Shown here one piece after another: positions 16,665-25,410 of a stretch of DNA of 64,000 bases. The first letter of the stretch is position 1. Each line of letters opens with the position of its first letter. The position numbers and the translations under genes are program-made. The notes below the pieces were generated by a model, which searched no databases, had not been told where the DNA came from, and saw only the letters and a list, made by a program, of their open reading frames with translations. The DNA lies in the NCBI GenBank assembly GCA_900471925.1, contig UCGV01000001.1, forward strand, positions 533,648-597,647, given 5' to 3'. This DNA is from Hyphomicrobiales bacterium (GTDB taxonomy: Bacteria > Pseudomonadota > Alphaproteobacteria > Rhizobiales > Rhizobiaceae).

Positions 16665-18482
16665 TCAGATACTCGCCTGCAATCCGTAGAGGTTGGCGTA
16701 GATGCCGCCGCTCTCCATCAGCTTGTCATGACTGCCTTCCTCGACGATTCCGTCGCTGGTGAGCACCAGAATACGGTCGGCGTGGCAGATCGTCGAAAGC
16801 CGGTGGGCGATGACGAGTGTCGTACGCCCCTTGGCAAGCGTCAGGAAAGCCTGCTGAACGGCCCGCTCGCTTTCATTGTCGAGCGCGCTCGTTGCCTCGT
16901 CGAAAATGAGGATGGCGGGGTTCTTCAGGAAGGCGCGGGCGATGGTCAGGCGCTGGCGCTGACCGCCCGACAGTTTCACGCCGCGCTGGCCGATATCGGT
17001 CTGATAGCCCTGCGGCAATGCCATGATGAAATCATGCGCATGCGCCGCGCGGGCCGCAGCTTCCACCTCTTCATCCGTTGCATCCGGTCGGCCGTAGCGC
17101 AGATTGTCCGCAACGGAACCGGCGAACAGGTAGACGTCTTGTTGCACCACGCCGAGATGGCGGCGCAGCGAGGCGAGCGTCACGTCTCTGATATCGGTGC
17201 CATCGATTGCGATCGAGCCGCCGGTCACATCATAGAACCGGGGCAATAGCGCGCAGAGCGTGCTCTTGCCCACACCAGAGGGGCCGACGAGGGCGACGAA
17301 TTCGCCCGGCCGGATCGTCAGCGACAGGTTGCTCAGCACTTCCGCCCCGTCCTCATAGCCGAAATCGACATTCGAGAGCCGGATCTCTCCTTTCGGAACG
17401 TTCATCGGACGAGCCGAGGGGCGATCCACCACGTCGGGGTCGATCTCCAGGATTTCCATAGCCCGCACGAACCCCGTATAGCCCTCCTGCCAGAGGCGGG
17501 CGAGGTTTGCCATTCGCTTGACCGGATCGACGAGCACGCCGACGCAGAGCAGGAACGTCAGGAGATCGGCAATGGTGAGCTCCGCCGCAAGGATGCGTAA
17601 TGCGCCGAGGATGACGACCAGAAGCGTGATGATCTGGGCAAAGGTCTCGGCGCCGGCTGAAAACCAGGCCTCGCTGCGATAACCATCGGCCCGGCTTTCG
17701 AGGAAGCGCCGGTTCAGGGCAGCAAAACGTTTCCGCTCCAGCTCCTCGTTCGCAAAGGACTGGACGACGCGGATGCCGGACAACGCATCCTCGACCCTTT
17801 CGTTGACGGCGGCGATCTCCTGCTTGCTCGTTTCAAGCGCACGATTCATGCGACGGTTGAAGTGCAGTGCGTAAGCTACGGCAAAAGGTGTCAGAATCAG
17901 AATCAGAAGTGCAAGCGGCGGATCGATGAAGAACAGCACCGCCATCGCTCCGCTATATTTGAGCACGGCAATCAACAGGTCTTCCGGCCCGTGATGGAAG
18001 AGTTCGCCGAGCCAGAAAGAATCGCCGACGATGCGGCTCATCAACTGCCCGGTGCGGTGACGATCATAAAAGCCGAAGGAGAGTTTCTGGCAGTGATCGA
18101 ATAGTTCCTGCCGGATATTCGCTTCGATATGCGCGCCCATCATGTGGCCGCGATAGTCGACGAAGAAGATCGCTGCCGTCTCGATCGCCACGATGACCAG
18201 CATGATGGCGCCCATGCCGAGGATTTGCCGATAGGCCGAAACCCTATTGGGGAGCACGATGAGGTGGCTCATGACAATATTGGCGCAAAGCGGTAGCGCG
18301 ACTGCGGCGGCGGCAACGATTACGGCACAGGCAATATCCGCCACGAGCAGCGGAAGATGCGGCCGGAAGTAGGACAAAAATTTGCGTAGGCGCAGGTGGC
18401 GCCTGCTGTAATCTTTCGAAGGGAAGTAAGAGCGATTACGACGCTGCGGTTTTTTCTCCGCGCGCGAGGACGACATAGCCAT
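16665..18482 (-). CDS. ABC exporter, fused permease and ATPase
   Basis: 605 residues: six membrane helices in the N-terminal 330 residues (exporter type), then an ATPase domain. Walker A is GPSGVGKST, the Q-loop is VVQQDVYLF, the signature is LSGGQRQRL, Walker B is ILIFDEATSALD, and the switch His lies in VIAHRLST. As a homodimer in the inner membrane it would export a lipid-like or drug-like substrate; the cargo is unknown. Its ATG at 18482 has only a distant AGGA and lies within a short, strongly translated upstream frame, so coupling is likely. No partner gene is adjacent. Confidence 0.92.
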   Translation of the reverse strand: MAMSSSRAEKKPQRRNRSYFPSKDYSRRHLRLRKFLSYFRPHLPLLVADIACAVIVAAAAVALPLCANIVMSHLIVLPNRVSAYRQILGMGAIMLVIVAIETAAIFFVDYRGHMMGAHIEANIRQELFDHCQKLSFGFYDRHRTGQLMSRIVGDSFWLGELFHHGPEDLLIAVLKYSGAMAVLFFIDPPLALLILILTPFAVAYALHFNRRMNRALETSKQEIAAVNERVEDALSGIRVVQSFANEELERKRFAALNRRFLESRADGYRSEAWFSAGAETFAQIITLLVVILGALRILAAELTIADLLTFLLCVGVLVDPVKRMANLARLWQEGYTGFVRAMEILEIDPDVVDRPSARPMNVPKGEIRLSNVDFGYEDGAEVLSNLSLTIRPGEFVALVGPSGVGKSTLCALLPRFYDVTGGSIAIDGTDIRDVTLASLRRHLGVVQQDVYLFAGSVADNLRYGRPDATDEEVEAAARAAHAHDFIMALPQGYQTDIGQRGVKLSGGQRQRLTIARAFLKNPAILIFDEATSALDNESERAVQQAFLTLAKGRTTLVIAHRLSTICHADRILVLTSDGIVEEGSHDKLMESGGIYANLYGLQASI

Positions 18483-18540
18483 GAAGATCGAAATCCTGAG
18501 TGTTGAAAGTGTTCATCCGGTTGCTCAGGATCGGTCTCAT
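18436..18540 (-). CDS. Candidate 34-aa leader peptide overlapping the ABC exporter start
   Basis: An ATG at 18540 follows a very good ribosome site (AGAGGAG, 7-8 bases upstream). It opens a 34-codon frame beginning MRPILSNRMN and ending at TAA 18436, 47 bases inside the exporter gene in another frame. The exporter's own start is weakly served. The arrangement suggests translational coupling or a leader peptide. The peptide itself is not recognised. Confidence 0.45.
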   Translation of the reverse strand: MRPILSNRMNTFNTQDFDLHGYVVLARGEKTAAS

Positions 18541-18714
18541 GGCACACTCCTCTCAGTGCTTGATGGCATGTGGCGCGCCTATCATTCCGTTTTGACGGCT
18601 GCATGACGATAGGGCTGCTGTTTTCACAGGACGCTGCTTTTACCGCAAAATCACTGCCAAGGCGACAGCCTTTCGCCCCGCCTGCGGTTTGTGACACTAC
18701 CCAACGGCTTCTGT

Positions 18715-19479
18715 TTACGGATCGGGCCCGCTGATCTCATCCTGCAGTCGCTCGAAAGCCGTTGGAAAGAGTGTAGCGGGCGGACTGTAGGGATTGGAGA
18801 AGGCGTAGATGAAGAAGAGGATGATGCCGGTAAAAACGCCGAAGATCGACAGCAGCAAAAGATTGCGGCCGTCGGGCGCGTAAGGATAGTAGCCGATAGC
18901 AGTGAAAATCACGCCCGAAACTGCGGCAAACCAGAAGATCAGGCTGATGGAGTCGGTGCCGCTATTCTCGCGCCGGTCGCGCGATTCCGAAATCATGTGG
19001 ATTTCTTCGAGCATATGGCTGCGCAGACTCTCCTGTTTTGCATTGGTGGGCGCGAGTTCGAGGATCCTCAGATAGGCAATGTTCCATTGATCCCATGCCG
19101 CCGACGAGAGTTCGCCGGTGTGTCCGAGCTCGGCCCATTCCTGCTCAATGACGATGCGCACATAATCCTTCAGTGCTTTCTGGATCGGCACCTGTGCCTC
19201 GGGTCCATAGCGCTCGGCATCATAATAGATGTCGCCGACAGCATTGCTTTCCACGGCGCTTTCCGTTCGCAGCGCCTGATACTCGATCATCTCTTGCGCA
19301 AATACCAGGGCAAGGATCAGTGCATGCAGGCTGGCGATGCGGGTAATGACGGAGCTTGCCAGTTCACGGTCACGTCCGCCGGGGTCGCCGCCCATGAGAA
19401 GATGCATGAAGTAATAGGCCGCAAGCACCGTTGCGGTCGTACCTCCAATGATGGCAATGCCGATGAGAACCGACGCCAT
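18715..19479 (-). CDS. DUF4239 (bestrophin-like) membrane protein
   Basis: 254 residues with four membrane helices: two near the N-terminus (VLIGIAIIGGTTATVLAAYY and a segment around 40-60) and two near 185-235. A soluble helical middle section lies between. This is the DUF4239/bestrophin-like layout, which hints at an ion channel or membrane sensor, but activity is unproven. I start at ATG 19479 because GGGGAG sits 5 bases upstream; the frame extends to 19530 without such a site. Confidence 0.75.
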   Translation of the reverse strand: MASVLIGIAIIGGTTATVLAAYYFMHLLMGGDPGGRDRELASSVITRIASLHALILALVFAQEMIEYQALRTESAVESNAVGDIYYDAERYGPEAQVPIQKALKDYVRIVIEQEWAELGHTGELSSAAWDQWNIAYLRILELAPTNAKQESLRSHMLEEIHMISESRDRRENSGTDSISLIFWFAAVSGVIFTAIGYYPYAPDGRNLLLLSIFGVFTGIILFFIYAFSNPYSPPATLFPTAFERLQDEISGPDP

Positions 19480-19542
19480 TGATCTCCCCTGTATGTCGGA
19501 GAGTGTAAGGCTTTCGCGGAGCGCGGGCAATCGTATCGTGTG

Positions 19543-20334
19543 CTACCGAAGCAGGCTGTCGAAGACCGGCATGCCGGCGATCGCCGAGACGGCTATCAGG
19601 ATATAGCAGGTGATGCGAAAGGTGCTCTCCTTGGCGAAGCCGAACAGCTTTGAGCCGCCCCAGAGCCCGACGGCATAGGCAGGCAGCGTCACGATGGTCA
19701 GAGCAAAGACCGTGGAAACGAAGAGCCCGCCGAAATAATAGCTGATGAAGCTGAAGACCGTGGAGATCGAGAAGTACAGGATGACGTTCGAGCGCACACG
19801 GGTGAAATTGCTCTTGCCGCCAAGCCAGTAAGCGACGACGGGTGGCCCCCCAAGCTGTGCCGCGCCGCTGAAAAGGCCGGCAATGAGGCCGATCGCAGCG
19901 CTGAGCGGCGCCACCGGCTGCCCGTGATAGCGCCAGCCGGAGATAAGCAGCGCCAGCAGGCAGATGGCGATGGCCGAAATCATCCAGCGCAGGGAGAGCG
20001 GGTCGATGAGCGCCAGAGCCGCGGTCCCGGCCGGAACGCCGAGCGCAGCCCCCACCGCCATGGTGAAGACTTCGCGCCGATCGGCGCCACGCCAGGCGGC
20101 CGGGATCATGCCGAGTGTCGCAAGCCCGTCGATGACGAGCAGCACTGGGGAGGTGAGTTTCGGCCCGATGACGGCGCCGGCAAGCGGAATGAAGATCAGC
20201 GCCGCACCGAAGCCGGAAAAGCCGCGAGCAAGGCCGGCGACGAAAGCGAAGGCGATCAGTGAGAAGATGCCATGGTCAGGCAATGCGCCATCAAACCAGA
20301 CGCGCAGGCCGCCCAACAGCGCTTCGAACGTCAT
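19543..20334 (-). CDS. TauE/SafE-family anion exporter
   Basis: 263 residues with eight predicted membrane helices in two repeats, each starting with a Gly/Phe-rich GFSGFGAALIFIPLAG or GLFSGAAQLGGPPVVAYWLGG motif characteristic of the family. These carry sulfite, sulfonates or organosulfur anions across the inner membrane. A GGAG ribosome site lies 9 bases upstream. It sits between the DUF4239 gene and argC with all three on the minus strand, but without overlap. Confidence 0.88.
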   Translation of the reverse strand: MTFEALLGGLRVWFDGALPDHGIFSLIAFAFVAGLARGFSGFGAALIFIPLAGAVIGPKLTSPVLLVIDGLATLGMIPAAWRGADRREVFTMAVGAALGVPAGTAALALIDPLSLRWMISAIAICLLALLISGWRYHGQPVAPLSAAIGLIAGLFSGAAQLGGPPVVAYWLGGKSNFTRVRSNVILYFSISTVFSFISYYFGGLFVSTVFALTIVTLPAYAVGLWGGSKLFGFAKESTFRITCYILIAVSAIAGMPVFDSLLR

Positions 20335-20400
20335 CGATCAGGCTCCGTACTCGGGTGAGGAGACAGGGCGACCGCCCTGTCTTGATGCTGGCAACCGGCG

Positions 20401-21324
20401 TCAGAGGCCGAGCATCAGGTCCATGTTCTGCACGGCGGCACCAGAGGCACCCTTGCCGAGATTGTCATAGACAGCAACGAGCAGCGCCTGCGCGATATCG
20501 TCATTGGCAAAGACGTGCAGGCGCATGCGGTTGGTATCGTTGTAGATTTCCGGATTGAGCTCCGGCGTGCGCTCTGATACTTCGAGAGGAGCGACCTCAA
20601 CGAACCCCTTGATGCCGGCGTAATAGTCGGCGATCGCTGCATGCAGATCCGCACCCTTCGGCACCTTGGGCAGATGCGAGAGCTGCAGCGGAACGGTCAC
20701 GACCATGCCCTGCGCAAAATTGCCGACGACCGGCTGAAAGAACGGCACGCGTCCGAGCTTGGCATAGCGCTGCAGCTCCGGCAGGTGCTTGTGCTTGAAG
20801 GACAGGCCGTAGGGCATGTATTCGGGCGCATCTTCGCCCTTGGCGACGTAATCCTCGATCATCGTGCGACCGCCGCCGGTGTAACCGGAGATACCGTTGA
20901 CCGTGACCGGGAAGTCGGCTGGCACGAGCCCGGCCTCGATCAGCGGGCGCAGCGTGGCGATCGGACCCTGCGGCCAGCAGCCGGGATTTGCGATCCGCTT
21001 GGAAGAAGCAATGATGCCGGCCTGTTCCCTGCTCATTTCCGGAAAGCCGTAGGCCCAGCCTTCGGAGACGCGATGCGCCGTCGAGGCGTCGATCACCTTG
21101 GTGCGGTCGTTCTCGATCAGGCTGACACTTTCCTTGGCGGCATCGTCGGGCAGGCAGAGGATCGCGATATCAGCTTCGTTGAGCAGGGCGGCGCGCACCG
21201 ACTTGTCCTTGCGGCTCTCGGTCGGGATCGACAGCAGCTCAAGATCGCGGCGTTCCGCCAGGCGCTCGCGGATCTGCAGACCCGTCGTTCCAGCTTCGCC
21301 ATCGATGAAGATCTTTGCTGCCAT
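20401..21324 (-). CDS. argC: N-acetyl-gamma-glutamyl-phosphate reductase, type 2
   Basis: 307 residues, the shorter (AGPR type 2) form. The N-terminal NADP-binding segment is FIDGEAGTTGLQIRERL. The catalytic Cys116 is in IANPGCWPQGPIATL, and SGYTGGGRTMIEDY follows. It reduces N-acetylglutamyl-5-phosphate to the semialdehyde in arginine synthesis, in the cytoplasm. AGGA precedes the ATG by about 6 bases. The next gene upstream is agmatinase, an arginine-derived polyamine enzyme, so the neighbourhood is consistent with arginine metabolism. Confidence 0.96.
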   Translation of the reverse strand: MAAKIFIDGEAGTTGLQIRERLAERRDLELLSIPTESRKDKSVRAALLNEADIAILCLPDDAAKESVSLIENDRTKVIDASTAHRVSEGWAYGFPEMSREQAGIIASSKRIANPGCWPQGPIATLRPLIEAGLVPADFPVTVNGISGYTGGGRTMIEDYVAKGEDAPEYMPYGLSFKHKHLPELQRYAKLGRVPFFQPVVGNFAQGMVVTVPLQLSHLPKVPKGADLHAAIADYYAGIKGFVEVAPLEVSERTPELNPEIYNDTNRMRLHVFANDDIAQALLVAVYDNLGKGASGAAVQNMDLMLGL

Positions 21325-21404
21325 AATTATCCTGCACTTTCAGTGGGTTCGGATTGCTTCCGGAATCAGTTTGCCATGAAGTTGAATCAATTTGATAACA
21401 GCAG

Positions 21405-22358
21405 TCATCCTGCTGTTGCGCGCCGTTCGGCATGAAGGCCCAGCATATACATCGCGACCGTCGCCCCCGCAATGGCGGTGATGTCGGCGTGATCATAGGG
21501 CGGGGAGACTTCGACGACGTCGGCGCCACGGATATCGAGCTGCTTCAATCTCTGCAGCACCGAAAGGATCTTGGCGCTGGAGGGGCCGCCAGCCACCGGG
21601 GTCCCGGTGCCCGGCGCATAGGCCGGATCCAGGCAGTCGATGTCGAAGCTCAGATAGGCGGGCGCACCCTTGGTGTGCGTAATGATCGTCGAAGCGATCT
21701 CGGTCGCATTCATTTCATCGACCTGATGGCCGTAGAGAAGGTGAATCCCGAAATCTTCGGGCGCATGCGTGCGGATTCCGATCTGGATAGAGCGGTCGGG
21801 ATCGATCAGGCCGGCGCGGACGGCACGGGCAACGAAGGACCCGTGGTCGATGCGCTGCTCGTCATCCAACCATGTATCCTGATGCGCGTCGAACTGCACC
21901 AGCGCCAGCGGTCCATGGCGCTCGACATGCGCCTTAAGGAGCGGCCAAGTGACGTAGTGGTCGCCGCCGAGCGTCAGCAGGAAGGCGCCGCTGTCGATAA
22001 TGGTGCTTGCCTGACGCTCGATTGCCGCGGGTGTCTCTTGGTGATTGCCGTAGTCGAGCAGGCAGTCGCCATAGTCGATGACTGCCATCTCGGCAAAAAG
22101 ATCGCGCTCGAATGGATATTGCGGATCGTTGTCGAAGATCGCCGATGCCCGGCGGATCGCTTGCGGCCCGAAGCGCGTGCCCGGTCGGTTTGAAGTCGCG
22201 GCATCGAAGGGAATGCCCCAGACGACGACGTCTGCACCCGTCAGGTCCTTGGTGAAGCGGCGGCGCATGAAGGATAGCGCGCCAGCAAAAGTCGGATCGG
22301 AGGCGGCCGACGTCAGGCTCTGTGCCGTGAAGGCATGGTCGATGGTCTTATTCGCCAT
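21405..22358 (-). CDS. speB: Agmatinase (ureohydrolase)
   Basis: 317 residues from ATG 22358, with AAGGAG upstream. The manganese-binding motifs are GGDHYVTWPL, QFDAHQDTW and SFDIDCLDPAYAPGTGTP, placing it in the arginase/agmatinase family; the SpeB-like N-terminal part and lengths favour agmatinase. It hydrolyses agmatine to putrescine and urea. Guanidinobutyrase or proclavaminate amidinohydrolase activity cannot be excluded. The start overlaps the end of the preceding small gene by 11 bases. Confidence 0.88.
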   Translation of the reverse strand: MANKTIDHAFTAQSLTSAASDPTFAGALSFMRRRFTKDLTGADVVVWGIPFDAATSNRPGTRFGPQAIRRASAIFDNDPQYPFERDLFAEMAVIDYGDCLLDYGNHQETPAAIERQASTIIDSGAFLLTLGGDHYVTWPLLKAHVERHGPLALVQFDAHQDTWLDDEQRIDHGSFVARAVRAGLIDPDRSIQIGIRTHAPEDFGIHLLYGHQVDEMNATEIASTIITHTKGAPAYLSFDIDCLDPAYAPGTGTPVAGGPSSAKILSVLQRLKQLDIRGADVVEVSPPYDHADITAIAGATVAMYMLGLHAERRATAG

Positions 22359-22710
22359 GGGAAACTCCTTCCTCTGCCGTGAATTCATAGGCGCGTTCTA
22401 CCCGCGCGATGCGAACCTTGTATTGCTTGTACCAGCGTTCGCGGCCGATGCGCTGGGCGGCAAGGTGGCTGACGACCTGCTTCCACGCCTTCAGGCTCTC
22501 TTCGTCGGCCCAATAGGAATTGGTAATGCCGAAACCGTCGGCATCGCGAGCGCTTTCGGCCCCGAGACAGCCAGGCTGCTGCAGCGCCAGTTCCGCCATC
22601 CGGTCAGCCATCGCGCCGTAACCATTGTCACCTTCGGTGCGAACCGAGGAAAAAGTGACGACGTAGTAAGGCGGTTGCGGTGTCGTAGCGAAGGGGGAAA
22701 GCTGGCTCAT
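22348..22710 (-). CDS. Antibiotic biosynthesis monooxygenase (ABM) domain protein
   Basis: 120 residues, starting at ATG 22710 with CAGGAG in range. The core YYVVTFSSVRTEGDNGYGAMADRM, then LGAESARDADGFGITNSYWADEESLKAWKQV and the basic RERWYKQYKVRIARVE end match the YqjZ/ABM dimeric alpha-beta fold. The physiological role is unknown; members include heme- or quinone-related monooxygenases. Its last codons overlap the start of speB, so the two are translationally coupled. Confidence 0.8.
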   Translation of the reverse strand: MSQLSPFATTPQPPYYVVTFSSVRTEGDNGYGAMADRMAELALQQPGCLGAESARDADGFGITNSYWADEESLKAWKQVVSHLAAQRIGRERWYKQYKVRIARVERAYEFTAEEGVSHGE

Positions 22711-22851
22711 CGGATTTTCTCCTGCGGGAGGAATGGGTAAGTGAGCCGGTGGCCGATTGCAAGGAGATGTCACGTGGCTTTCGCCATGCGTTGACTTCGC
22801 AAATCGCTTCCAGGAAGCTGGGCCAACCGAACGATGAAGGAGCCACAGGCA

Positions 22852-23229
22852 ATGTTCGATCATGTTTCGATCGGGGTCAAAAGCCTCGAGAGATCACGCC
22901 AGTTCTACGATGCGGCGCTGACGCCGCTCGGCTACGAACGGCTGTCGAATTTCGACAAGACGATGGGCTATGGTGCCGAAAGGCCGGCCTTCTGGGTTTT
23001 CGAAGTGGAGCGCCCGGTGCCGGCAGATCGCGGGTCAGGGCTGCATTTCTGTTTCATCGCCACGAGCGAGGAAGCGGTCGATGCCTTCCATGCCGGCGGG
23101 ATGGCCAATGGCGGCGAAGACAATGGTGCGCCCGGCATCCGCCCGGAATACGGCCAATTCTACTACGCCGCTTTCATTATCGATCCCGATGGATATCGGC
23201 TCGAGGCATTTTTCCATAAGCCCGAATAA
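22852..23229 (+). CDS. VOC-family (glyoxalase/dioxygenase fold) protein
   Basis: 125 residues. The N-terminal half MFDHVSIGVKSLERSRQFYD and the C-terminal half (YYAAFIIDPDGYRLEAFFHKPE) are the two beta-alpha-beta-beta-beta modules of the vicinal oxygen chelate fold, with His4 and a Glu near residue 118 as likely metal ligands. The start at ATG 22852 has AAGGAG 9 bases upstream. The substrate is unknown. It is convergent with rpsI and the two share a hairpin terminator. Confidence 0.82.
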   Translation: MFDHVSIGVKSLERSRQFYDAALTPLGYERLSNFDKTMGYGAERPAFWVFEVERPVPADRGSGLHFCFIATSEEAVDAFHAGGMANGGEDNGAPGIRPEYGQFYYAAFIIDPDGYRLEAFFHKPE

Positions 23230-23233
23230 ACGA

Positions 23234-23259
23234 AAAGGCCGGGCGAAAACCCGGCCTTT
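23234..23259. terminator. Bidirectional terminator between VOC gene and rpsI
   Basis: AAAGGCCGGG (23234-23243) and CCCGGCCTTT (23250-23259) form a perfect 10-bp stem with loop CGAAAA. The T and A runs at the base of the stem can serve both the plus-strand VOC gene and the minus-strand rplM-rpsI operon. Confidence 0.85.
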
Positions 23260-23283
23260 CCATGAAAGCATATCTGAAAGCGA

Positions 23284-23757
23284 TTAGCGCTTCGAGAACT
23301 GGAACGAACGGCGGGCCTTGGCCTTACCGTACTTCTTACGTTCAACGACACGGCTGTCACGGGTCAGGAAGCCACCCTTCTTCAGGACCGAGCGCAGGCC
23401 CGGTTCGAAGTAGGTGAGGGCCTTGGACAGGCCGTGGCGAACAGCACCGGCCTGGCCGGAGAGGCCGCCGCCGGCAACGGTCGCAACGATGTCGAACTGG
23501 CCGTCACGGGCAGCAGCAACGATCGGCTGGCGCAGGATCATCTGCAGAACCGGACGAGCGAAATACTCCGCGAATTCCTTGCCGTTGACGGTGATCTTGC
23601 CGGTGCCCGGCTTGACCCAAACGCGGGCAACAGCGTTCTTGCGCTTGCCGGTTGCGTAGGAGCGGCCAAGCGAGTCGACCTTGCGGACGTGAACCGGAGC
23701 AGCAGAAGCTACTTCCGACGACGTGCCGAGATCCTTCAGGGAGGAGAGGTCAGCCAT
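23284..23757 (-). CDS. rpsI: 30S ribosomal protein S9
   Basis: 157 residues, of which the first 25 or so are an alphaproteobacterial N-terminal extension. The core has [20 protein letters not shown], the universal [19 protein letters not shown], and the positively charged C-terminal tail [11 protein letters not shown] that reaches the P-site tRNA. It lies 3 bases after rplM, the usual rplM-rpsI pairing. Confidence 0.98.
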   Translation of the reverse strand: MADLSSLKDLGTSSEVASAAPVHVRKVDSLGRSYATGKRKNAVARVWVKPGTGKITVNGKEFAEYFARPVLQMILRQPIVAAARDGQFDIVATVAGGGLSGQAGAVRHGLSKALTYFEPGLRSVLKKGGFLTRDSRVVERKKYGKAKARRSFQFSKR

Positions 23758-23760
23758 TTA

Positions 23761-24225
23761 TCAGGCGCTCCTTACGTTCTTCTTGTTCAGCGTTGCGACG
23801 TCAAGGACGGTCGGCTGCTGTGCTTCGTGGGGATGGTTCGGACCAGCGTATACACGCAGGTTCTTCATCTGGCGACGGCCGAGCGGGCCGCGCGGAACCA
23901 TGCGCTCAACAGCCTTCTCGAGGACGCGCTCCGGGAAGCGGCCTTCGATGATCTGGCGAGCAGTACGCTCCTTGATGCCGCCGGCGTAACCGGTGTGCCA
24001 GTAGTAAACCTTGTCGGAATACTTCTTGCCGGTGAAAACGACCTTTTCAGCGTTGATGACGATAACATTGTCGCCGTCGTCAACGTGAGGCGTGAAAGTT
24101 GCCTTGTGCTTGCCGCGCAGACGCATAGCGATAACGGAAGCGAGACGGCCAACGACGAGCCCTTCGGCGTCGATGACGACCCACTTCTTCTCCACCTCTG
24201 CAGGCTTCTGGGAGAAGGTTGCCAT
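23761..24225 (-). CDS. rplM: 50S ribosomal protein L13
   Basis: 154 residues from ATG 24225, preceded by GAGAG. The characteristic [18 protein letters not shown] at the N-terminus and [21 protein letters not shown] near the end identify L13, an early-assembly 23S rRNA binder. It heads the rplM-rpsI operon, with a strong promoter and a promoter-proximal hairpin upstream. Confidence 0.98.
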   Translation of the reverse strand: MATFSQKPAEVEKKWVVIDAEGLVVGRLASVIAMRLRGKHKATFTPHVDDGDNVIVINAEKVVFTGKKYSDKVYYWHTGYAGGIKERTARQIIEGRFPERVLEKAVERMVPRGPLGRRQMKNLRVYAGPNHPHEAQQPTVLDVATLNKKNVRSA

Positions 24226-24310
24226 AGTAGTTACTCTCTCTTGGATCCCCGTGCCCGAAGGCGAGGGGCGTTTCTTGTTGCTTGGGTTTGGCCTGGCATT
24301 GAGACAGACC

Positions 24311-24336
24311 AAAAAGAAAACAGCCCCGAGAGGCTG
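24311..24336 (-). promoter_or_regulatory. Promoter-proximal hairpin with T-run in the rplM leader (possible attenuator)
   Basis: On the minus strand CAGCC-TCTCGG-GGCTG (24336-24321) is followed directly by TTTTCTTTTT (24320-24311). It has the form of an intrinsic terminator but starts only about 8 bases after the predicted transcription start. It may attenuate the operon or stabilise the 5' end. Confidence 0.5.
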
Positions 24337-24350
24337 CATTTCCGGCGCGG

Positions 24351-24379
24351 CTTATAACGGCATTCGATTAGCCGGTCAA
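24351..24379 (-). promoter_or_regulatory. Sigma-70-type promoter of rplM-rpsI
   Basis: On the minus strand TTGACC (24379-24374) and TATAAG (24356-24351) are separated by 17 bases. This is one of the best promoter matches in the window. Initiation would fall near 24344, giving a leader of about 120 nt before rplM. Confidence 0.75.
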
Positions 24380-24434
24380 CATAAGCGGTTCCGGTGATCG
24401 TAAAAATAATACAACAAAAACAAATACTTACTTA

Positions 24435-24454
24435 TGAGGTATGTGAATACCTCA
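24435..24454. promoter_or_regulatory. Inverted repeat upstream of the enoyl-CoA hydratase gene
   Basis: TGAGGTAT (24435-24442), GTGA, ATACCTCA (24447-24454) is a perfect 8-bp dyad in an AT-rich stretch between the divergent rplM and hydratase genes, about 120 bases before the hydratase start. It could be an operator for a fatty-acid or CoA-responsive repressor. Confidence 0.45.
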
Positions 24455-24576
24455 ATTTATTCGGCTTGCAACGGCCGAAGATTCGCATTTCGAGGCCGCG
24501 GCTCGGCGTATCAGGCTCGAAATTGCCTGATCCCTGTGGCACAAGACGGGATAGAGACAGCACACAGGAACATGCC

Positions 24577-25410
24577 ATGGCCGAGATCGTATCCTTCCGC
24601 AAGGACAACAGCAATTCGGGCGAGGGCGCCCTTGTGCTCCGCCAGCTTTCCGGTGGCGTATTGCGTCTGACGCTCAACAACCCGCCGGCCAATGTCCTTT
24701 CCATATCGCTGATGGAAACGCTGATGGGCGAATTGCAGGGAGCTGCGGGTGACGAGAACGTGCGGGTCGTCGTCATCGCCTCGACCGGCAATGTTTTTTC
24801 CGCCGGCCATGACCTGAAGGAGCTCACCGCCCATCGTGCCGACGAGGACGATGGCGTTGCGTTCTTCGAAGAAACCTTCGCCCTTGCAGCCGATCTGATG
24901 CTGGAGATCAACCGCCTGCCGAAACCGGTTATCGCTGAGATCGACGGGCTGGCGACGGCGGCAGGCTGCCAGCTCGTTGCAAGCTGTGATCTCGCCATCT
25001 GCACGGATACGTCCACCTTCTGCACACCGGGTGTCAATATTGGACTCTTCTGTGCGACGCCGGCCGTCGCTGTTTCCCGTGCGGCTCACCGCAAGCAGGC
25101 GATGGAAATGCTGCTGACGGGCGAGACGATCGATGCCTCCACCGCCAAGGACTTTGGTCTCGTCAACCGTATCGTCCCGAAGCAATATCTCACGCAGGTG
25201 GTTAGCAAGTACGCTTCCGTCATAGCCTCGAAGTCGCCGCAGGCGCTGCGGATCGGCAAAGAGGCTTTCTACCGGCAATTGGAAATGCCTGTCGCCGAGG
25301 CCTATGACTATGCCGCCAGCGTGATGGTTGACGGCATGCTGACAGGCGATGCGCAGGAAGGCATCGGTGCTTTCCTCGGCAAGCGGATACCCGAATGGAA
25401 GGATGACTGA
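24577..25410 (+). CDS. Enoyl-CoA hydratase/isomerase family protein
   Basis: 277 residues with the crotonase fold. Typical motifs are LRLTLNNPPANVLSISLMET near the start, the oxyanion-hole region FSAGHDLKELTAHRADEDDG, and AEIDGLATAAGCQLVASCDLAI. ATG 24577 is chosen, with CAGGAA upstream. It would hydrate or isomerise an acyl-CoA in the cytoplasm. The catalytic glutamates of classic hydratases are not both evident (GLATAAGCQLVASCDLAICTD and GVNIGLFCATP), so the exact reaction stays open. The stop abuts a convergent transporter gene. Confidence 0.85.
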   Translation: MAEIVSFRKDNSNSGEGALVLRQLSGGVLRLTLNNPPANVLSISLMETLMGELQGAAGDENVRVVVIASTGNVFSAGHDLKELTAHRADEDDGVAFFEETFALAADLMLEINRLPKPVIAEIDGLATAAGCQLVASCDLAICTDTSTFCTPGVNIGLFCATPAVAVSRAAHRKQAMEMLLTGETIDASTAKDFGLVNRIVPKQYLTQVVSKYASVIASKSPQALRIGKEAFYRQLEMPVAEAYDYAASVMVDGMLTGDAQEGIGAFLGKRIPEWKDD

